Below, piece by piece: positions 61,693 to 64,000 of a stretch of DNA of 64,000 nt (its first letter is position 1; every line of letters starts with the position of its first letter). The position numbers were made by a program, and so were the translations under genes. The notes beneath the pieces were generated by a model. The model made no database searches, was not told the DNA's origin, and was given only the letters and a program-made list of their open reading frames with translations. Source of the DNA: Ashinkailepas kermadecensis (Eukaryota; Arthropoda; Thecostraca; Neolepadidae); the NCBI GenBank assembly GCA_034440615.1, contig JAOTOM010004061.1, forward strand, positions 1-64,000, given 5' to 3'.

Positions 61693-61963
61693 GGGGAATG
61701 GGTGAGGGCGAGGCACAGACCGGTACAAGAGAGGCGAACACTAGCCGGGGTAATGGGTGGGGGCGAGGCACAGACCGGTACAAGAGAGGCGAACACTAGC
61801 CGGGGTAATGGGTGGGGGCGAGGCACAGACCGGTACAAGAGAGGTGAACACTAGCCGCGGTAATGGGTGGGGGCGAGGCACAGACCGATATTAGAGAAGG
61901 GGACCCTAGCCGGGGAGTGGGTGGGTGCGAGACACAGACCGGCACAAGAGAGGGGACGCCCGG
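61693..61963. repeat. 55-bp minisatellite, about 5 copies
   Basis: The unit contains GGTGGGGGCGAGGCACAGAC, CGGTACAAGAGAGGCGAACA and CTAGCCGGGG. Copies diverge towards the 3' end. Confidence 0.95.
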
Positions 61964-62351
61964 CGGCACGCAGCCCATCCCACCGGGACGTGTGCAAATT
62001 CAGGACGGCGGTCGTCCACGGCGAGCAAAGCCACCCTTGCGACGAGCTGCCAACGCGATAGCAATGTGCTTCAGTTGCTGTACCCCGGGCCGCATTGCCC
62101 TGCTGGCGACTCATGGCACAACTCGAGTTTGCTGACAGGTAACCCTCGGAATTGTTACAATGACGACAATTGTTAGAGTTCTCGAGCTGGCTGGTTTGGC
62201 AGTTCTCGGGTGGCGTTTGCCACCCATTGACTGAATAATGACGGATCTAAGAAGCCTGTTCGAAGTAGGATTCACCGGACGTTTCATGCCAGTTGACAAG
62301 AGGAAAACACTAACGGCTTACCACATCCAGGCGATATCAGCACGTGATCAC
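61964..62351. other. Nothing recognised
   Basis: Unassigned sequence between two minisatellites. Confidence 0.45.
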
Positions 62352-62735
62352 AGACTGTGACTGGAATATCAGGCGGTCACAGACTGTGACTGGAATGCCA
62401 GGCGGTCACAGACTGTGACTGGAATACCAGGCGGCCACAGACTGTGACTGGAACACCAGGCGGTCACAGGCTGTGACTGAAATACCAGGCGGCCACAGAC
62501 TGTGACTGGAACACCATGCGGTCACAGACTGTGACTGGAACACCAGGCGGTCACAGACTGAGACTGGAATATCAGGCGGTCACCGACTGTGCCTGGCACA
62601 TCAGGCGGTCACAGACTATGACTGGAATACCAGGAGGCCACAGACTGTGACTGGAATACCAGGCGGCCACAGACTGTGAGTAGAATACCAGGCGGTCACA
62701 GGAATACAGACTGTGAGTAGAATACCAGTCGGCCA
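62352..62735. repeat. 29-bp minisatellite, about 13 copies
   Basis: The unit is GCGGTCACAGACTGTGACTG + GAATACCAG. Each unit contains the palindrome TCACAG-A-CTGTGA. Variants are GGTC/GGCC and AATACC/AACACC. Confidence 0.97.
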
Positions 62736-63537
62736 GACTCTGGACAGCTGGTATTCCCCTGTCAGTGCCAGCACACCTAGGTTGTGACGGACAATTGATA
62801 TGCTCAGCTAGCCAAGTGCGCACGCAAAAACAATTTTGGAGGTCATTTTGGTCATTTCAACAATTTTGGTGACATTGGCAGCGGTAAAAGTGCTTCAAAT
62901 GTGTCAATTCCAATCAGCCTTTTCGACGACCTTCCACAGCTAACTCAGTAAAGCCTTTTGTTTCAGCAAGAAATCAAGGATGTCCGGGAACCCACGAGTG
63001 CTTCTCAATGCTACTCCCTGAATACATCGATGCGCTAATATAACTAGTACAACGCCAGTATTATCAGTCGCTACATCCATCTACCACCTGTACCGATCTC
63101 AGGGGTGCATTCTTATCTAGATCGTATAGCATTTCTTGCACCTTATAGTATGGCATTACCTTCCCACTGCTGAGGTCAACCTACCCCCCCCCCCCCTGCT
63201 GAGATCAACCTAACCCCCCCCCCTGCTGAGGTCAACGGCCGCCACAGGCATACACACAAGAAATTACAACACTGGTCTTCACACATGTTGATGAGCACAC
63301 ATCTACATGTTCCTTTAGCTAAGGACAATTGTTAGGACGATCTCTTTCATTCGTCACGACTCATTGAAACGCGTTCTCTTCACTTCCACAATTGGTGCAC
63401 ATGGTGCAATTGTTGCCATACTTTGCTAAGCTTGTCTAAATACTCATTCAGTACTGAAGCTGTACGCCTAATCTCCTTCTTCTAAGGCATTTGTAACGTG
63501 TGCGACACGTGAATCCTAATTATGCCCTACCAGGCAG
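62736..63537. other. No gene recognised; C-run repeat at 63168-63238
   Basis: CTGCTGAGGTCAAC followed by a long C-run repeats three times at 63168-63238. Confidence 0.55.
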
Positions 63538-64000
63538 TCTGTACCAGTGCACTGGTGCAGACTGCAGTGTGGCCCGGCTCCGACTGAGCAGCAGGTACGC
63601 CCTGCTCTGTTGGCCGAGCTGTACCAGTGCACTGGTGCAGACTGCAGTGTGGCCCGGCTCCGACTGAGCAGCAGGTACGCCCTGCTCTGTTGGCCGAGCT
63701 GTACCAGTGCACTGGTGCAGACTGCAGTGTGGCCCGGCTCCGACTGAGCAGCAGGTACGCCCTGCTCTGTTGGCCGAGCTGTACCAGTGCACTGGTGCAG
63801 ACTGCAGTGTGGCCCGGCTCCGACTGAGCAGCAGGTACGGCCTGCTCTGTTGGCCGAGCTGTACCAGTGCACTGGTGCAGACTGCAGTGTGGCCCGGCTC
63901 CGACTGAGCAGCAGGTACGCCCTGCTCTGTTGGCCGAGCTGTACCAGTGCACTGGTGCAGACTGCAGTGTGGCCCGGCTCCGACTGAACAGCAGGTACGC
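63538..64000. repeat. 80-bp minisatellite, nearly identical copies, continues past edge
   Basis: The unit starts GTACCAGTGCACTGGTGCAG and includes TGTGGCCCGGCTCCGACTGA and GCAGCAGGTACGCCCTGCTC. Spacing is exactly 80 in five full copies plus one partial copy. Only single-base differences are seen (GTACGG at 63839, GAACAGC near 63988). It contains the 14-bp palindrome ACCAGTGCACTGGT. Confidence 0.98.

Overview
This is an animal nuclear-genome window, most likely from an arthropod. It carries split exons with GT/AG borders, a three-Ig-domain cell-surface gene of the DIP/lachesin type, several families of non-LTR retrotransposons and many minisatellites. There are no bacterial-type operons, rRNA genes or CRISPR arrays. 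DIP/lachesin-type proteins are best known from arthropods, and the Jockey-like elements fit a crustacean (a barnacle is possible) or a chelicerate. I cannot fix the species.

The only convincing host gene is on the + strand. Five coding exons at 5955-6162, 21600-21770, 22607-22735, 26790-26928 and 30735-31032 join in matching phases (1,1,1,2). Together they encode most of Ig1, all of Ig2 and Ig3, and a Pro/Ala-rich tail. The 5' exon(s), with the signal peptide and the first Ig1 cysteine, are not seen here. The 3' end is ambiguous because the terminal TGA lies inside a good splice-donor sequence.

Layout from left to right. 1-4.7 kb: a decayed Jockey retrotransposon on the minus strand that runs off the left edge. 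4.7-31 kb: the IgSF gene, whose introns hold TA/CA/CT simple repeats, minisatellites of 34/44, 20-23, 64, 22, 34 and 29 bp, a nearly readable CR1/Daphne-like retrotransposon (14.3-17.5 kb, minus), a highly diverged short-period repeat field (18.0-19.2 kb) and a large foldback structure (23.0-23.8 kb). 31-36 kb: 31-bp and about 54-bp minisatellites, a foldback element, and a Jockey/I-type retrotransposon with an RNase H domain (+ strand) whose 3' region holds repeated hairpins. 36-46 kb: mostly unassigned, with a CR1-type reverse transcriptase remnant (38.3-39.7 kb, minus) and a transposase-like RNase H-fold remnant (42.4-43.35 kb, minus). 46-64 kb: six further minisatellite fields (44, 29, 42/84, 40+22, 55, 29 and 80 bp), two of them split by inserted DNA elements, plus an approximately 2.5 kb terminal-inverted-repeat element at 56-58.5 kb with a 194-bp foldback MITE inside it.

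The main story is one neuronal-type adhesion gene in a region dominated by tandem-repeat expansion and retrotransposition. Several reading-frame breaks in the two youngest-looking retrotransposons fall exactly on homopolymer runs. That may reflect assembly error rather than element decay.
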